Below, piece after piece: positions 23,698 to 33,121 of a DNA stretch of 64,000 nucleotides. This stretch comes from JACCWP01 sp963785115 (GTDB taxonomy: Bacteria > Actinomycetota > Actinomycetes > Propionibacteriales > Nocardioidaceae): positions 496,001-560,000 of the forward strand of contig CAWATY010000009.1 of NCBI GenBank assembly GCA_963785115.1, written 5' to 3'. Under the pieces are notes generated by a model that was not told the origin of the DNA, did not search any database, and was given only the letters and a program-made list of their open reading frames with translations. How positions within the stretch are numbered: position 1 is the stretch's first letter; the number at the start of each line of letters is the position of its first letter. A program made the position numbers and the translations under genes.

Positions 23698-26600
23698 TCA
23701 GTCGATCGCTACTGGTCCGGCGACCGTGCTGGTGCCGATGTTGCCGGTGAGGTCTGTCTGGGTGGCTCGCGCGTAGAGCGTGGAGGTGGTGCCCAGTGTT
23801 GCGGACGTCACCGTCCACGCGCCCGTCGTCGGGCTGACCGGCACCCCCGTCAATGTCGCCTTGGTGTTCCCGGCGATGCACGGGAACGTGGCTTGGGTGC
23901 AGAGCACCACCGTGACCGTCAGGTTGTCTCCCATGCCGTAGTCCGCGGTGCCGTTGACGGTCGCGGTCTGGGAGCCGTCGACGGCGGCGGTGAAGCCGGT
24001 GATCGCCACGACCGGCGCGACGGTGTCGGTGTAGGTGACGGTGCGGTCGGAATATGTCGCGGCAGCGCTGTTGTTTCCCGCGAGGTCCTGGGCACCGCTG
24101 GTGGCAAAGCTGGCGATGACGGTGCCGGTCTTGGTCATCCCGCTGGTGGCGACGTTGTAGGACGCGCCGCTACCGCTGATCGCCGAAGTGAGAGTGCCGG
24201 CAGTTCCGCTGTAGGTGACGTCCACGCTGGCGACCCCGGTCACCGGCTCGCTGAACGCGAGGGTGAAGTTCACAGGCGTCGACGTCGTGGGGTCGCTCTG
24301 ACCGGCAGCCTGGTTCAGCGTCACCGTCGGCAGCACAGTGTCGATGGTCACGCTGGTGCTCGGCGAGGCAGGACTGAGGTTGCCGGTGGAGTCGGTGGCC
24401 GTCGCGCTCATCGAGTGCGTGCCGTTGACCAACGCGCTGCTGACGATGGAGTACGTTCCACCCACCGTCGCGACCCCGCTGCCGACCTGGGCGGCGCCGT
24501 CCAGGATCCTGACGGTCGAGCCTGCTTCGGCGGTGCCGGTGAAGGTCGGGGTCGTGGTCTTCGTGATTCCGTCGGTCGACGACGAACCGGTGTCGCTGGC
24601 GGCGAGCAGCCTTGGTGCTGACGGGGCGGCGGGTGCCGTGGTGTCGGTGTAGGTCACGGTGTTGTCGGTAAACGTGGCCGCCAAGTTGTTGTTGCCAGCG
24701 ATGTCGGTGACCTTGCTGGCCGTGATCGCTGCGATGACCGTGCCGGACTTCGTCATGCTGCCGACCGCGACGTTGTAGGGCGAACTGACGCCGCTGAGCG
24801 TCGAGGTCGTGGCCAGTGCCGTGCCGGTGAAGGTCACGTCGGCACTGATGAAGCCGCTGACCGGCTCGCTGAAGACGGCCGTGAAGTTGATCTGCTCCGT
24901 TGTCGGGTCGGCCTGACCTGCGGCCTGGTTGATCGTCCCTGTCGGCACGACGGTGTCGATGGTCACGCTGACGCCCGGCGTGATGGGCGCTGCGTTGCCG
25001 GCGGCGTCAGTCTCCACGGCGGTGATGGTGCGGCTGCCGTTGGAAAGCGTCGACGTGGGCTGCGAGTAGGCACCCCCAACCACGGTGACGAGTGAACCGG
25101 TGGCAACTCCACCGTCGAACAGGCGCACGGAGTCGCCGGTGGCGGCGGTGCCGGTGAAGACTGGCGCTGTGGTCTTGGTAATGCCGTCGACGTTCGAGGT
25201 CCCCGTGTCGGTGGCTGTCGTCATCGTGGGCGTGGACGCTGACGTTGTCGGGGCGATCGTGTCGATTGTGGTGACGGCACCGGCTGAGGCCGGTCCGACA
25301 TTCCCGGCGGTGTCGGTGGCCGTTGCGGTCAGGGTGTGGTTGCCCTCGGCCAAGGCCGGCGCCGTGATCGAGTACGTCGTCGTCGACGTGGTTACAAGAC
25401 CAAGCTGGGTGATGCCGTCGTAGAGGGTGACGATCGCCTTGGACTCGTTCGTGCCGGCAATCACCGGTGAGGTGACCTTGGTGATGCCGTCCGTGGAGGA
25501 CCTGCCGGTGTCGCTCGCCGCGTTGGGTTTTGGCGCAGAAGGAGACGTCGGCGCCACCGTGTCGACGATGACGGTGATGGCCGTGGAGGCGGGGCCGAGG
25601 TTGCCAGCGGCGTCGGTGGCCTTGGTGGTGATCACGTGCGAGGCGTCACCCAGCGTGCTCGAGGTGATCGAGTACGCCGTGGTCGGGGCGTAGACGCTTC
25701 CGATCAAGGTGGTGCCGTCGTACAGGGTGACGGTGGTCGCCGCGGTCGTGGTGCCCGTCAGGGTGGGAGTGGTGACTTTGGTGTTCCTGTCGGTAGCCGA
25801 ACGGCCGGAGTCGCTGGCCGCGGCCAGCACCAGGGTCGCCGGCTTGACCGGGGCGGTGATGTCGATGGTGATGCTGTTGCTGGACGAGGCCGGTCCCACG
25901 TTGCCGGCCACATCGGTTGCTGTCACGGTGATCTGCTTCACGCCGGCGGCCAACGCGCTCGCCGTGACCGCGTACGTCCCGTCGGAGGCGAGCGTGGTCC
26001 CGATCGACGTGGACGCGCTGTAGAGCGTAATACTCGATGCGATCTCGGCCGTTCCCGTGAAAGTCGGTGTGGTCACGTTGGTGATCCGGTCCGAGTTGGA
26101 TGATCCGCTGTCGCTATCTGCCGTCAGCGTCGGCGCGGTCGGGGCGACCGGCGCCGTCGCGTCGATCGTGACCGTTGTGCCCGCGCTCGCAGGTCCGACG
26201 TTGCCGGCCGGGTCGGTCGCGCGGGTGGTCAACGTGTGCGACCCGTTGGACAGGGTGGATGAGACAGCGGTGTACCCATCGGACGTGGCGACAGCGGTGC
26301 CGACCGCCGCTGCCCCGTCGTAGAGGGTCACCGTCGAGCCGTTCTCCGCGGTTCCGCTGAACGTCGGTGTCATGACCTTGGTGATCGAGTCGGTCGATGA
26401 CGAACCGCTGTCGCTCGCGGCAGCGAGCACCGGTGCGGACGGGGCGTCGGGCGCCACCGTGTCGATCCGCACCAGCACCGACCCGCTCGCGCTCTCCTGG
26501 CCGATGGTGTCCCGCGCGAAGAACTGCACCGTGTGGAGGCCGTCGCCGGAGACGGATGCTGCGGCCGTCGCAGCCATGACGGTCGTCGGAGGCGCGGAGT

Positions 26601-27219
26601 CGACCGTGTAGGTGATGGACTCGACCCCCAAGCCGGCCGAGGCCGACAGGTTGACCGTGACCGGACTGGAGCCGTGCCAGCCGTTGCCGTTCGGCGAGGG
26701 CGAGATCGAGCTGACGAGGACGTTCGGTAGTGAGTTGTCGTTCACCACGTGCACGCTCGCACTGGCAGCGCTGAGCGCGGTCCAGCTCCCGTACGTCGCG
26801 GTGACCGTGTAGTGGTAGTCGCCGTCGTTGACGCCCAGATCGTCGCAACTCACCCCCGGGACCGTCACCGAAGGAGAGGTGCCACACGCAGCGAATGAGG
26901 CGCCGTCACTGCTCCGGATCCGGGTCACGTAGTAGCCGCTGGCGGCTTGGCCGGTACCGAGTGCAGCGCCGTTCCAGCTCACGGAGACGGTGGTGCTGTT
27001 GACCGGCGCCGAGGCCGCGGCATTCGTCGGCGCGATCAGGGTGCCGGTGCCGGCTGAGGCAGAACCGTCACCCCCGATGGTCCAGAACGCGAACGCCGCT
27101 ATCCCGATCGCAAGAATCGTGGTAGCGCCCCCGGCAACAAGAGTCAGCCGGCGGCGCAGCCGGTGGTCCGCTCTCTCGCCGCCATCATCGACCGGCGCGG
27201 TACTGCCGCTGGTGACCAT
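23698..27219 (-). CDS. Large Ig-like repeat surface protein (adhesin type)
   Basis: This 1173-residue protein starts with a basic stretch and one hydrophobic helix ending in AAFAFWTIGGDGS (about residues 25-52), similar to the signal of the small exported protein at 27305. A fibronectin-III-like domain follows (about 60-160), then another beta domain to about 250. Six bacterial Ig-like repeats come next: five in tandem at 253-753 with a period of almost exactly 100 residues, and one at 859-960. Each has SDSGSSSTD-, TPTFTGTA- and ATDTAGNVGPAS-like motifs. Two modules with GQxDPTT...NFT..FSEPV lie at 757-858 and 962-1065. There is no LPXTG or C-terminal anchor. It is probably a long extracellular stalk or adhesin held by its N-terminal helix. 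Confidence 0.85.
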   Translation of the reverse strand: MVTSGSTAPVDDGGERADHRLRRRLTLVAGGATTILAIGIAAFAFWTIGGDGSASAGTGTLIAPTNAAASAPVNSTTVSVSWNGAALGTGQAASGYYVTRIRSSDGASFAACGTSPSVTVPGVSCDDLGVNDGDYHYTVTATYGSWTALSAASASVHVVNDNSLPNVLVSSISPSPNGNGWHGSSPVTVNLSASAGLGVESITYTVDSAPPTTVMAATAAASVSGDGLHTVQFFARDTIGQESASGSVLVRIDTVAPDAPSAPVLAAASDSGSSSTDSITKVMTPTFSGTAENGSTVTLYDGAAAVGTAVATSDGYTAVSSTLSNGSHTLTTRATDPAGNVGPASAGTTVTIDATAPVAPTAPTLTADSDSGSSNSDRITNVTTPTFTGTAEIASSITLYSASTSIGTTLASDGTYAVTASALAAGVKQITVTATDVAGNVGPASSSNSITIDITAPVKPATLVLAAASDSGRSATDRNTKVTTPTLTGTTTAATTVTLYDGTTLIGSVYAPTTAYSITSSTLGDASHVITTKATDAAGNLGPASTAITVIVDTVAPTSPSAPKPNAASDTGRSSTDGITKVTSPVIAGTNESKAIVTLYDGITQLGLVTTSTTTYSITAPALAEGNHTLTATATDTAGNVGPASAGAVTTIDTIAPTTSASTPTMTTATDTGTSNVDGITKTTAPVFTGTAATGDSVRLFDGGVATGSLVTVVGGAYSQPTSTLSNGSRTITAVETDAAGNAAPITPGVSVTIDTVVPTGTINQAAGQADPTTEQINFTAVFSEPVSGFISADVTFTGTALATTSTLSGVSSPYNVAVGSMTKSGTVIAAITASKVTDIAGNNNLAATFTDNTVTYTDTTAPAAPSAPRLLAASDTGSSSTDGITKTTTPTFTGTAEAGSTVRILDGAAQVGSGVATVGGTYSIVSSALVNGTHSMSATATDSTGNLSPASPSTSVTIDTVLPTVTLNQAAGQSDPTTSTPVNFTLAFSEPVTGVASVDVTYSGTAGTLTSAISGSGASYNVATSGMTKTGTVIASFATSGAQDLAGNNSAAATYSDRTVTYTDTVAPVVAITGFTAAVDGSQTATVNGTADYGMGDNLTVTVVLCTQATFPCIAGNTKATLTGVPVSPTTGAWTVTSATLGTTSTLYARATQTDLTGNIGTSTVAGPVAID
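24961..26463 (-). repeat. Five tandem ~300-base coding repeats
   Basis: Residues 253-753 of the large surface protein are five Ig-like modules of 100, 100, 100, 100 and 101 residues. The conserved Asp of the SDSG/SDTG/TDTG motif falls at residues 270, 370, 470, 570 and 671. The repeats have diverged in sequence but kept length, so they are not recent DNA duplications. Confidence 0.85.
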
Positions 27220-27267
27220 GGCTAACCGAACTCTCTCGTCGACCTGGGAGGTGCCACCGGGACGCGG

Positions 27268-27294
27268 CGTGACCTGGGGAGGCGCCAGGTCACG
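27268..27294 (-). terminator. Intercistronic hairpin after the first surface gene
   Basis: CGTGACCTGG and CCAGGTCACG form a perfect ten-base-pair stem with a seven-base loop. It lies 11 bases after the stop of the small protein gene and 49 bases before the start of the large gene. A partial terminator or mRNA-stabilising hairpin here would yield more of the first protein than of the second. Confidence 0.6.
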
Positions 27295-27304
27295 ACGCGC
27301 TCGA

Positions 27305-27766
27305 TCAGCTGCTGGCGTAGGCGATTGCGACGACGGCGTTCTTGCATGCGTCCTGGTTGACGCCCGCCTTGTTGTTGAACTGGATCGTCAGACCCGTCCA
27401 CGCCCCGACGTCGTTGCCGGGCGGCACCTGGGCGGCCACCGGCGCGGTGCCGGCGATGGTGTAGTCGGTAGGACCGCAGCCGACAGTGTCGGTGCCGGTC
27501 ACGGTCGCGGTGACCGCGGCAACATACACCGGACTGGCGTTGGCGTTGTCGAAGTTTCCGGCCAGCGACTGCGCCGGGAGACCGGGGGCCAGGCCGCTGA
27601 CGGTGGTCGTCTGGTTGACGACGATCGCGCTGTTGCTGCCCGTCGTTGCTTCTCCTGTGCCCGAGCCGGTGTTGGTCCAGTAGGCGAAAGCCAGGCCCGC
27701 GCCGGTGACGATGACGGCGGTGCCGGTGAGGACCGCAACGACCTTCTTCTTGGAGATCCTGAACAT
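27305..27766 (-). CDS. Surface cluster small exported protein A (TasA/CalY-like signal)
   Basis: A 153-residue protein whose N-terminus (basic MFRISKKK, a hydrophobic core, then GLAFAYWTNTGSGTG) resembles the signals of SipW-processed fibre subunits such as TasA and CalY. The mature part is Ser/Thr/Asn-rich beta-type sequence with cysteines in VGCGPTD and NQDACKN and no known domain. It is first in a three-gene minus-strand operon and is followed by a hairpin, as expected for a major subunit. The 165 bases upstream hold no recognisable gene; I could not define its promoter with confidence. No SipW-type signal peptidase gene is in the window. Confidence 0.75.
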   Translation of the reverse strand: MFRISKKKVVAVLTGTAVIVTGAGLAFAYWTNTGSGTGEATTGSNSAIVVNQTTTVSGLAPGLPAQSLAGNFDNANASPVYVAAVTATVTGTDTVGCGPTDYTIAGTAPVAAQVPPGNDVGAWTGLTIQFNNKAGVNQDACKNAVVAIAYASS

Positions 27767-27931
27767 GGTGACTCATTTCGTGTCGGGTGACGGGACGCGG
27801 CGTCGGGAACTGCGCCTGAGTCGTTCCCCATGGCAGCGCGACTACCTACTTGCACAAACAACCGCACGGCCCGCCGAAAAGGCACGAAGAGTCGGCTATC
27901 AGGTCGTCTACGAACCGATCGGAACCTCGCG

Positions 27932-28477
27932 TCAGGCCGTTCGGCCGAGACCTTCCACCCTTTCGGCCCCAGGCAGGCCGAGGAGGGAAGCGCCGGGCAG
28001 CACCAGCTTGGACCGGCGTACCCCGCTGCCGACGATCACGACGGGCGTGGCGACCACCGCCGCGTCGACGAGCAGCAGCCAGTCCGCCGGCAGCCCGACC
28101 GGAGTGATGCCGCCGTACTCCATGCCGGTGGCCGCGGTCGCGAAGTCGGTCGAGGCGAACGACGCCTTGCGCGCGTCCAGCCGGCGCCGCACCAGGCCGT
28201 TGACGTCGGCCCGGGTGGTCGCCAGCACGACGCAGGCCGCGTGTCGCTGCTCCCCGCCGCGCCGTCCGGTGACCACCACGCAGTTGGCACTCGTCGACAG
28301 CGGCAGGTCGTAGGCCTCGCAGAGCGCGGCCGTGTCGGCGAGGTCGGGGTCGATCTCGGCGACCAGCACGTCCGGCAGCGCGGCGACCGCCGCCGCCACC
28401 GAGGGAGCGAGCAGCTCGGGGTGGTCGACCGCCGGGGCGGTGTCCAGGCGTCCGCTGAGAGCGTCCATCCTGGTCAT
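27932..28477 (-). CDS. YbaK/EbsC family protein (aminoacyl-tRNA deacylase type)
   Basis: A 181-residue protein with the YbaK/ProX fold that hydrolyses mischarged aminoacyl-tRNAs such as Cys-tRNA(Pro). CVVVTGRR, the Lys in RKASFAS, and MEYGGITPVGLP (the conserved GxxxP loop) are visible. The start may be ATG 28477 or ATG 28468; the first would lie one base from the divergent GNAT gene start. Substrate specificity cannot be read. Confidence 0.87.
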   Translation of the reverse strand: MTRMDALSGRLDTAPAVDHPELLAPSVAAAVAALPDVLVAEIDPDLADTAALCEAYDLPLSTSANCVVVTGRRGGEQRHAACVVLATTRADVNGLVRRRLDARKASFASTDFATAATGMEYGGITPVGLPADWLLLVDAAVVATPVVIVGSGVRRSKLVLPGASLLGLPGAERVEGLGRTA

Positions 28478-28478
28478 C

Positions 28479-28916
28479 GTGCCAGCGTCCGTGCGGACCG
28501 CAGCGTTCGCGTCCCTCGACGCCCCGACGCTCTACGCGTTGCTGCGGCTGCGGGTCGACGTGTTCGTGGTCGAGCAGGCCTGCGCCTATACCGAGCTGGA
28601 CGGCAGGGACACCGAGCCGGGCACCCGGCACCTGTGGGTCGAGGCCGACGGGATCCCCGTGGCGTACCTCCGGCTGCTCGCCGAACCCGACGGCAGCCGC
28701 CGGATCGGGCGGGTCTGCGTCGCCGGCACGCACCGCGGGGCCGGTCTCGCCGGCCGGCTGGTCGACGAGGCGCTGCGGGTGTCCGCGGGTCGGGTCGTCG
28801 TGCTCGAGGCACAGACACATCTGGCGGGCTGGTACGAGCGCTACGGCTTCGCCGTCACCGGCCCGGAGTACCTCGAGGACGGCATCCCGCACCTGCCGAT
28901 GCGGCGCGAGCCGTGA
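28479..28916 (+). CDS. ElaA-type GNAT acetyltransferase
   Basis: A 145-residue GNAT protein of the ElaA branch. LYALLRLRVDVFVVEQACAY near residue 17 is the ElaA signature, IGRVCVAGTHRGAGLAGRLV holds the acetyl-CoA loop, and HLAGWYERYGFAVTGPEYLEDGIPHLPM closes the fold. Substrate unknown. The GTG start is one base from the start of the divergent ybaK-like gene, so the promoters of the two genes must overlap each other's coding regions if both starts are right; GTG 28491 is an alternative. Confidence 0.87.
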   Translation: MPASVRTAAFASLDAPTLYALLRLRVDVFVVEQACAYTELDGRDTEPGTRHLWVEADGIPVAYLRLLAEPDGSRRIGRVCVAGTHRGAGLAGRLVDEALRVSAGRVVVLEAQTHLAGWYERYGFAVTGPEYLEDGIPHLPMRREP

Positions 28917-28932
28917 CCATCGGGGGCAGGGG

Positions 28933-29895
28933 TCAGCCGGCGGGGACCGCCGACAGGAACCGCCGCACGGTGTCGTAGGCCTGCTCCCGCACCGGAGGGG
29001 CCGACAGGAAGACGTCGTGCAGTGCGCCGTCGAGCCGGGCGACCGTCACCAGCCGGCCCAGCTTGTGCGACCAGCGGGCGATCTGCTCGACGTCGAGCAC
29101 CACGTCGGCGCCCGCCACGTCGTCGGACCACACCGCGGTGAACAGCGTCCGCTGCGAGGCCAGCACGAGCACCGGGCCGCCCGCCTCGATCCCGCGGTGC
29201 AGCCGGCGGTGACCGCGACGCACCGCCCGCAACCAGCCCGCGCGCACCGGGAAGCTCTCCATCGGCTTCCACGCGGGGTCGAAGTCCCACTCACCTCGGT
29301 GCTCGTGGTGGATCGACTCGCCGTACACCGCCGACACGTTCCGCGGAATCACCTGGTACGGCCGCCGCGCCCCGACCGTGTCCAGTGCCTTGGTGCCGAC
29401 GGTGCGCAGCAGGAACGAGCCCTGCAGGTCGAACCACGGGCTGTTCAGCACGAACGCGCTCGGACCCGACAGCCCCCGGGCACGGCGGTCGTGCGCCCAC
29501 AGCGGCGTGACCAGGCCGCCGGTCGAGTGGGCGACGACGACCACCTCGCTGTGCCCGTCGCGCTCGGTGATCCGCTGGTACGCCTCGTCCAGCTCGACGT
29601 CGTACTCCGCGAGGTCGAGACAGAAGTTCGGCGTCTGGTGCGGCAGCAGCGAGCGGCCGTACTTGCGGAGGTCGAGGGCGTAGAAGTCGTATCCCAGGTC
29701 CGTCCAGAACTCGGCCAGGTCGCGCTGGAAGAAGTAGTCGCAGAACCCGTGCACGTACAGCACGGCACGCTGGCCGCGAGCCGCGGCGGGGGAGTGGACG
29801 AGCGTGGCGACGACGCGGCCCTCGCTGTCGTCGGGGAGCTCGAGCACCTCCGCGACGAACGGCTCCCCGAGGACGTCGGTCACGCGCTCGCTCAT
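28933..29895 (-). CDS. Alpha/beta hydrolase
   Basis: A 320-residue hydrolase of the lysophospholipase/monoglyceride lipase type. YVHGFCDYFFQRDLAEF gives the oxyanion segment, the nucleophile Ser is in VVAHSTGGL near residue 121, and a late His is in DGALHDVFLS. No signal peptide is present. It lies 21 bases downstream of the ABC exporter ATPase gene on the same strand and may belong to that operon. Substrate unknown. Confidence 0.88.
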   Translation of the reverse strand: MSERVTDVLGEPFVAEVLELPDDSEGRVVATLVHSPAAARGQRAVLYVHGFCDYFFQRDLAEFWTDLGYDFYALDLRKYGRSLLPHQTPNFCLDLAEYDVELDEAYQRITERDGHSEVVVVAHSTGGLVTPLWAHDRRARGLSGPSAFVLNSPWFDLQGSFLLRTVGTKALDTVGARRPYQVIPRNVSAVYGESIHHEHRGEWDFDPAWKPMESFPVRAGWLRAVRRGHRRLHRGIEAGGPVLVLASQRTLFTAVWSDDVAGADVVLDVEQIARWSHKLGRLVTVARLDGALHDVFLSAPPVREQAYDTVRRFLSAVPAG

Positions 29896-29916
29896 GCTGC
29901 GGGAGTCTGCCGGAGG

Positions 29917-30882
<966 letters not shown>

Positions 30883-30883
30883 G

Positions 30884-31696
30884 TCAGCTCCCCGTGCTCC
30901 GGTAGTGCCGCACCCCGGTCCGCCACGCGACCCAGGCAACCGCGGCCAGCGCCAAGGCGGCGACCGGCGACAGGACCTGCAGCGCGGCGGGCATGTCGAA
31001 GGGGTCGTCGCGGCCGAGCAGGTACAGCGCGGGGTACCAGTTCACGAACGCCAGCGGCAGCAGGAACGTCACCGCCCGCACGATCTCGACCGGGTAGACG
31101 GTCAGCGGGTACTGGGTCAACGTGTTGCCACCGTAGGTGAACGCATTGCTGACCTCGGCGGCGTCCCCGCCAGGAACTGGAACGCCGCGCCCAGCACGAA
31201 GATCGAGCAGAAGATCACGGCGCCGGACACGACGGTGAACATCAGCACCGCGACCTTGCCCACCGTCCAGTCGATGTCGACCGACGACCAGGGCCCACAC
31301 CAGCACCACGCCCGACTGGGTGATCCGGCCGAGCCGTCGCAGCGCGAACTGGTCGGCTGCCACCTGCACCAGGGCGGGCACCGGCCGCACCAGCATGGTG
31401 TCGAGGCTGCCGTCGCGCACCCGGCGCCCGAGCTGCTCGACCGACCCGAGCAGCAGGTCCGCGAGGCCGATCCCGACGCCGGTGAGGCCGTACAGCAGCG
31501 CGACCTCTTCGAGACCGAACCCGGCGAGGGTGTTGATGCCCGAGAACATCAGCACGATCGCCACGAAGTCGCCGCCGGTCACCAGGAACTGCCCGAGCAC
31601 CAGCGCGACGAACGACGTGCGGTAGCTGAGCGCGGCGCGGATCCAGGCGCCGGCTATCACCCGGTACGCCACCAGCGCGTGCAAGGCGGCCGTCAT
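30884..31696 (-). CDS. ABC-2 family exporter permease, second subunit (paired frameshifts)
   Basis: A 270-residue membrane protein with about six hydrophobic segments; LMFSGINTLAGFGLEEVALLYG and NTLTQYPLTVYP are typical of the ABC2_membrane_6 family. Between about 31168 and 31287 the open frame gives an arginine-rich stretch, whereas the next frame reads a good hydrophobic sequence (VLMFTVVSGAVIFCSIFVLG). One extra base near 31287 and one missing base in a G run near 31168 cancel each other, so the stretch in the open frame is probably wrong. The ATG overlaps the stop of the first permease. Confidence 0.83.
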   Translation of the reverse strand: MTAALHALVAYRVIAGAWIRAALSYRTSFVALVLGQFLVTGGDFVAIVLMFSGINTLAGFGLEEVALLYGLTGVGIGLADLLLGSVEQLGRRVRDGSLDTMLVRPVPALVQVAADQFALRRLGRITQSGVVLVWALVVGRHRLDGGQGRGADVHRRVRRRDLLLDLRAGRGVPVPGGDAAEVSNAFTYGGNTLTQYPLTVYPVEIVRAVTFLLPLAFVNWYPALYLLGRDDPFDMPAALQVLSPVAALALAAVAWVAWRTGVRHYRSTGS

Positions 31697-32509
31697 CCGC
31701 CCTGCACCACCAGTCGGCGGGCGGCCCGACGGGTCAGCAGTCGCCCGACGCCGAGCAGCGCGGCCGCCCACGCCAGCTGGGAGCCCAGTGCCAGCAGCAG
31801 TCCTGGCCCGGTGGCCTTCTCCAGCAGCACGTCGGCGGGCACCTGGACCAACCCGGCGAACGGCAGCACCCGCACCACCTGCTCCAGCCCGTCCGGGAAC
31901 ACCACCAACGGCAGCACCATGCCCGAGCAGAACAGCTGCACGAACATCAGCACGACCGTCAGGCCACGCACGTCCAGCAGCCAGAACGCCGCCAGCCCGA
32001 CCAGGTAGCGGATCCCGAAGCTGAGCGTCACGCCCAGGACCAGCGAGACGCCGAACCACAGCCAGGTGAACGGGTGGTCGGGCCAGTTCAGGTCCCACAG
32101 CAGCGCACCCGACGACCGTCGGCGCCAGCCCGCGGCCGAGCAGGTGGAACGCCGCGCGGCCGTAGTCCTCGGCCAGCCGCCACAGCTGAAGGTCGACCGG
32201 CCGGTACAGGTCGACGGCGATGTCACCGCTTCGGATCCGCTCCGCAAGCTCGTCCGCGAACCCCCCGCCGAAGATCGCCATCGTCATCAGCAGCGACTGC
32301 CCGATCCACACGAACGTCAACGCGTCCTGGCTGTCCCACCCGCCGATGTCCGGTCGTTCGTGCCACAGCGCCAGGTAGGTGAAGCAGAGGATGACGCCGA
32401 AGACCGTGTTGGTGAAGACGCCCGCATACGTCGCGGCCCGGTAGGTGGAGTAGCGGCGGAAGCCCCCTGCGGCGACGGCGGCGTAGGTGTCCAACCGGCC
32501 GAGCGGCAC
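31693..32509 (-). pseudogene. ABC-2 family exporter permease, first subunit, one frameshift
   Basis: Two frames join to a permease of about 271 residues. The N-terminal part (TYRAATYAGVFTNTVFGVIL to DLYRPVDLQLWRLAEDYG) runs from GTG 32509 to about 32110, and the rest (LLWDLNWPDHPFTWLWFG to the end) continues in the next frame. One extra G in GTCGGGTGCG near 32108 explains the break. The organisation and sequence match the partner permease, so the gene is probably functional and the break an error. Confidence 0.8.
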
Positions 32510-32510
32510 C

Positions 32511-33038
32511 TCAGTGCTGGTAGGTGCCCTGGACGATCGCCCGCCCGAGGGTGTGGAACAGCACGTTGAACGCGACGAACGTCGGGGTGGCGTCGGCGTC
32601 GACCCCGAGGGATTCGGTGTCGAGCGCGTGCACCACGAAGTAGTAGCGGTGCACCTGGTCGCCCTCGGGCGGTGCGGCACCGGTGAAGTCGCGGCTGCCC
32701 GCGTCGTTGCGCACGTGGAAGGCGCTACCGGGCAGCGCGTCGTCGCCCGATCCCGCACCGGACGGCAGCTCGGTGACGTCGGCGGGCAGGTCGACCACGG
32801 TCCAGTGCCAGAAGCCCGACGGGGTCGGGGCGTCGGGGTCGAAGCAGGTCACGCAGTAGCCCTTGGTCCCCTCGGGGGCACCGGACCAGGCCAGGTGTGG
32901 CGAGGTGTTGCCGCCGGAGGCGACCTGGTCGTCCTTGAGCGGTTGCCCGGCGGTCACGTCGTCGCTTCGGACGTCGAAGGAGGCGGTGGCGGGCAGCAGC
33001 TCGTACGGGTCGGGGGAGACGGGACGTTCGAGACTCAT
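32511..33038 (-). CDS. YbhB/YbcL family Raf kinase inhibitor-like protein
   Basis: A 175-residue PEBP-family protein. NTSPHLAWSGAPEGTKGYCVTCFDPDAP, FWHWTVVDLP and HRYYFVVHALD are the ligand-pocket motifs. Bacterial members have unknown ligands. TACGGT at 33052-33047 lies eight bases before the ATG and may be its -10 box. The stop is one base from the start of the exporter operon, so it may be the first gene of that operon. Confidence 0.92.
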   Translation of the reverse strand: MSLERPVSPDPYELLPATASFDVRSDDVTAGQPLKDDQVASGGNTSPHLAWSGAPEGTKGYCVTCFDPDAPTPSGFWHWTVVDLPADVTELPSGAGSGDDALPGSAFHVRNDAGSRDFTGAAPPEGDQVHRYYFVVHALDTESLGVDADATPTFVAFNVLFHTLGRAIVQGTYQH

Positions 33039-33109
33039 GGTCGAGAACCGTACTCGCCGGTCCCGTGGTCCGCGTGCTGGGACGGAGGCAGTGCGCCGTC
33101 GGGTTTCCG

Positions 33110-33115
33110 TACCGT
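33110..33115 (+). promoter_or_regulatory. -10 box of a leaderless gene
   Basis: TACCGT ends six bases before the ATG at 33122 of the uroporphyrinogen methyltransferase gene. Confidence 0.5.
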
Positions 33116-33121
33116 CGAGGG

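Noticed and set aside
24961..26463. Regularly spaced repeats as a CRISPR array.
   Set aside because: The period is 300 bases, the repeats are diverged and lie in one coding frame with clear Ig-like modules; no cas genes are present.
27767..27931. Possible c-di-GMP (GEMM) riboswitch before the surface operon: GTAGGTAGTCGCGCTGCC on the minus strand recalls the 3-prime part of the motif.
   Set aside because: The conserved 5-prime GCAAA/ACGCAAAGCC elements are not found at the right distance, so only one weak segment matches.
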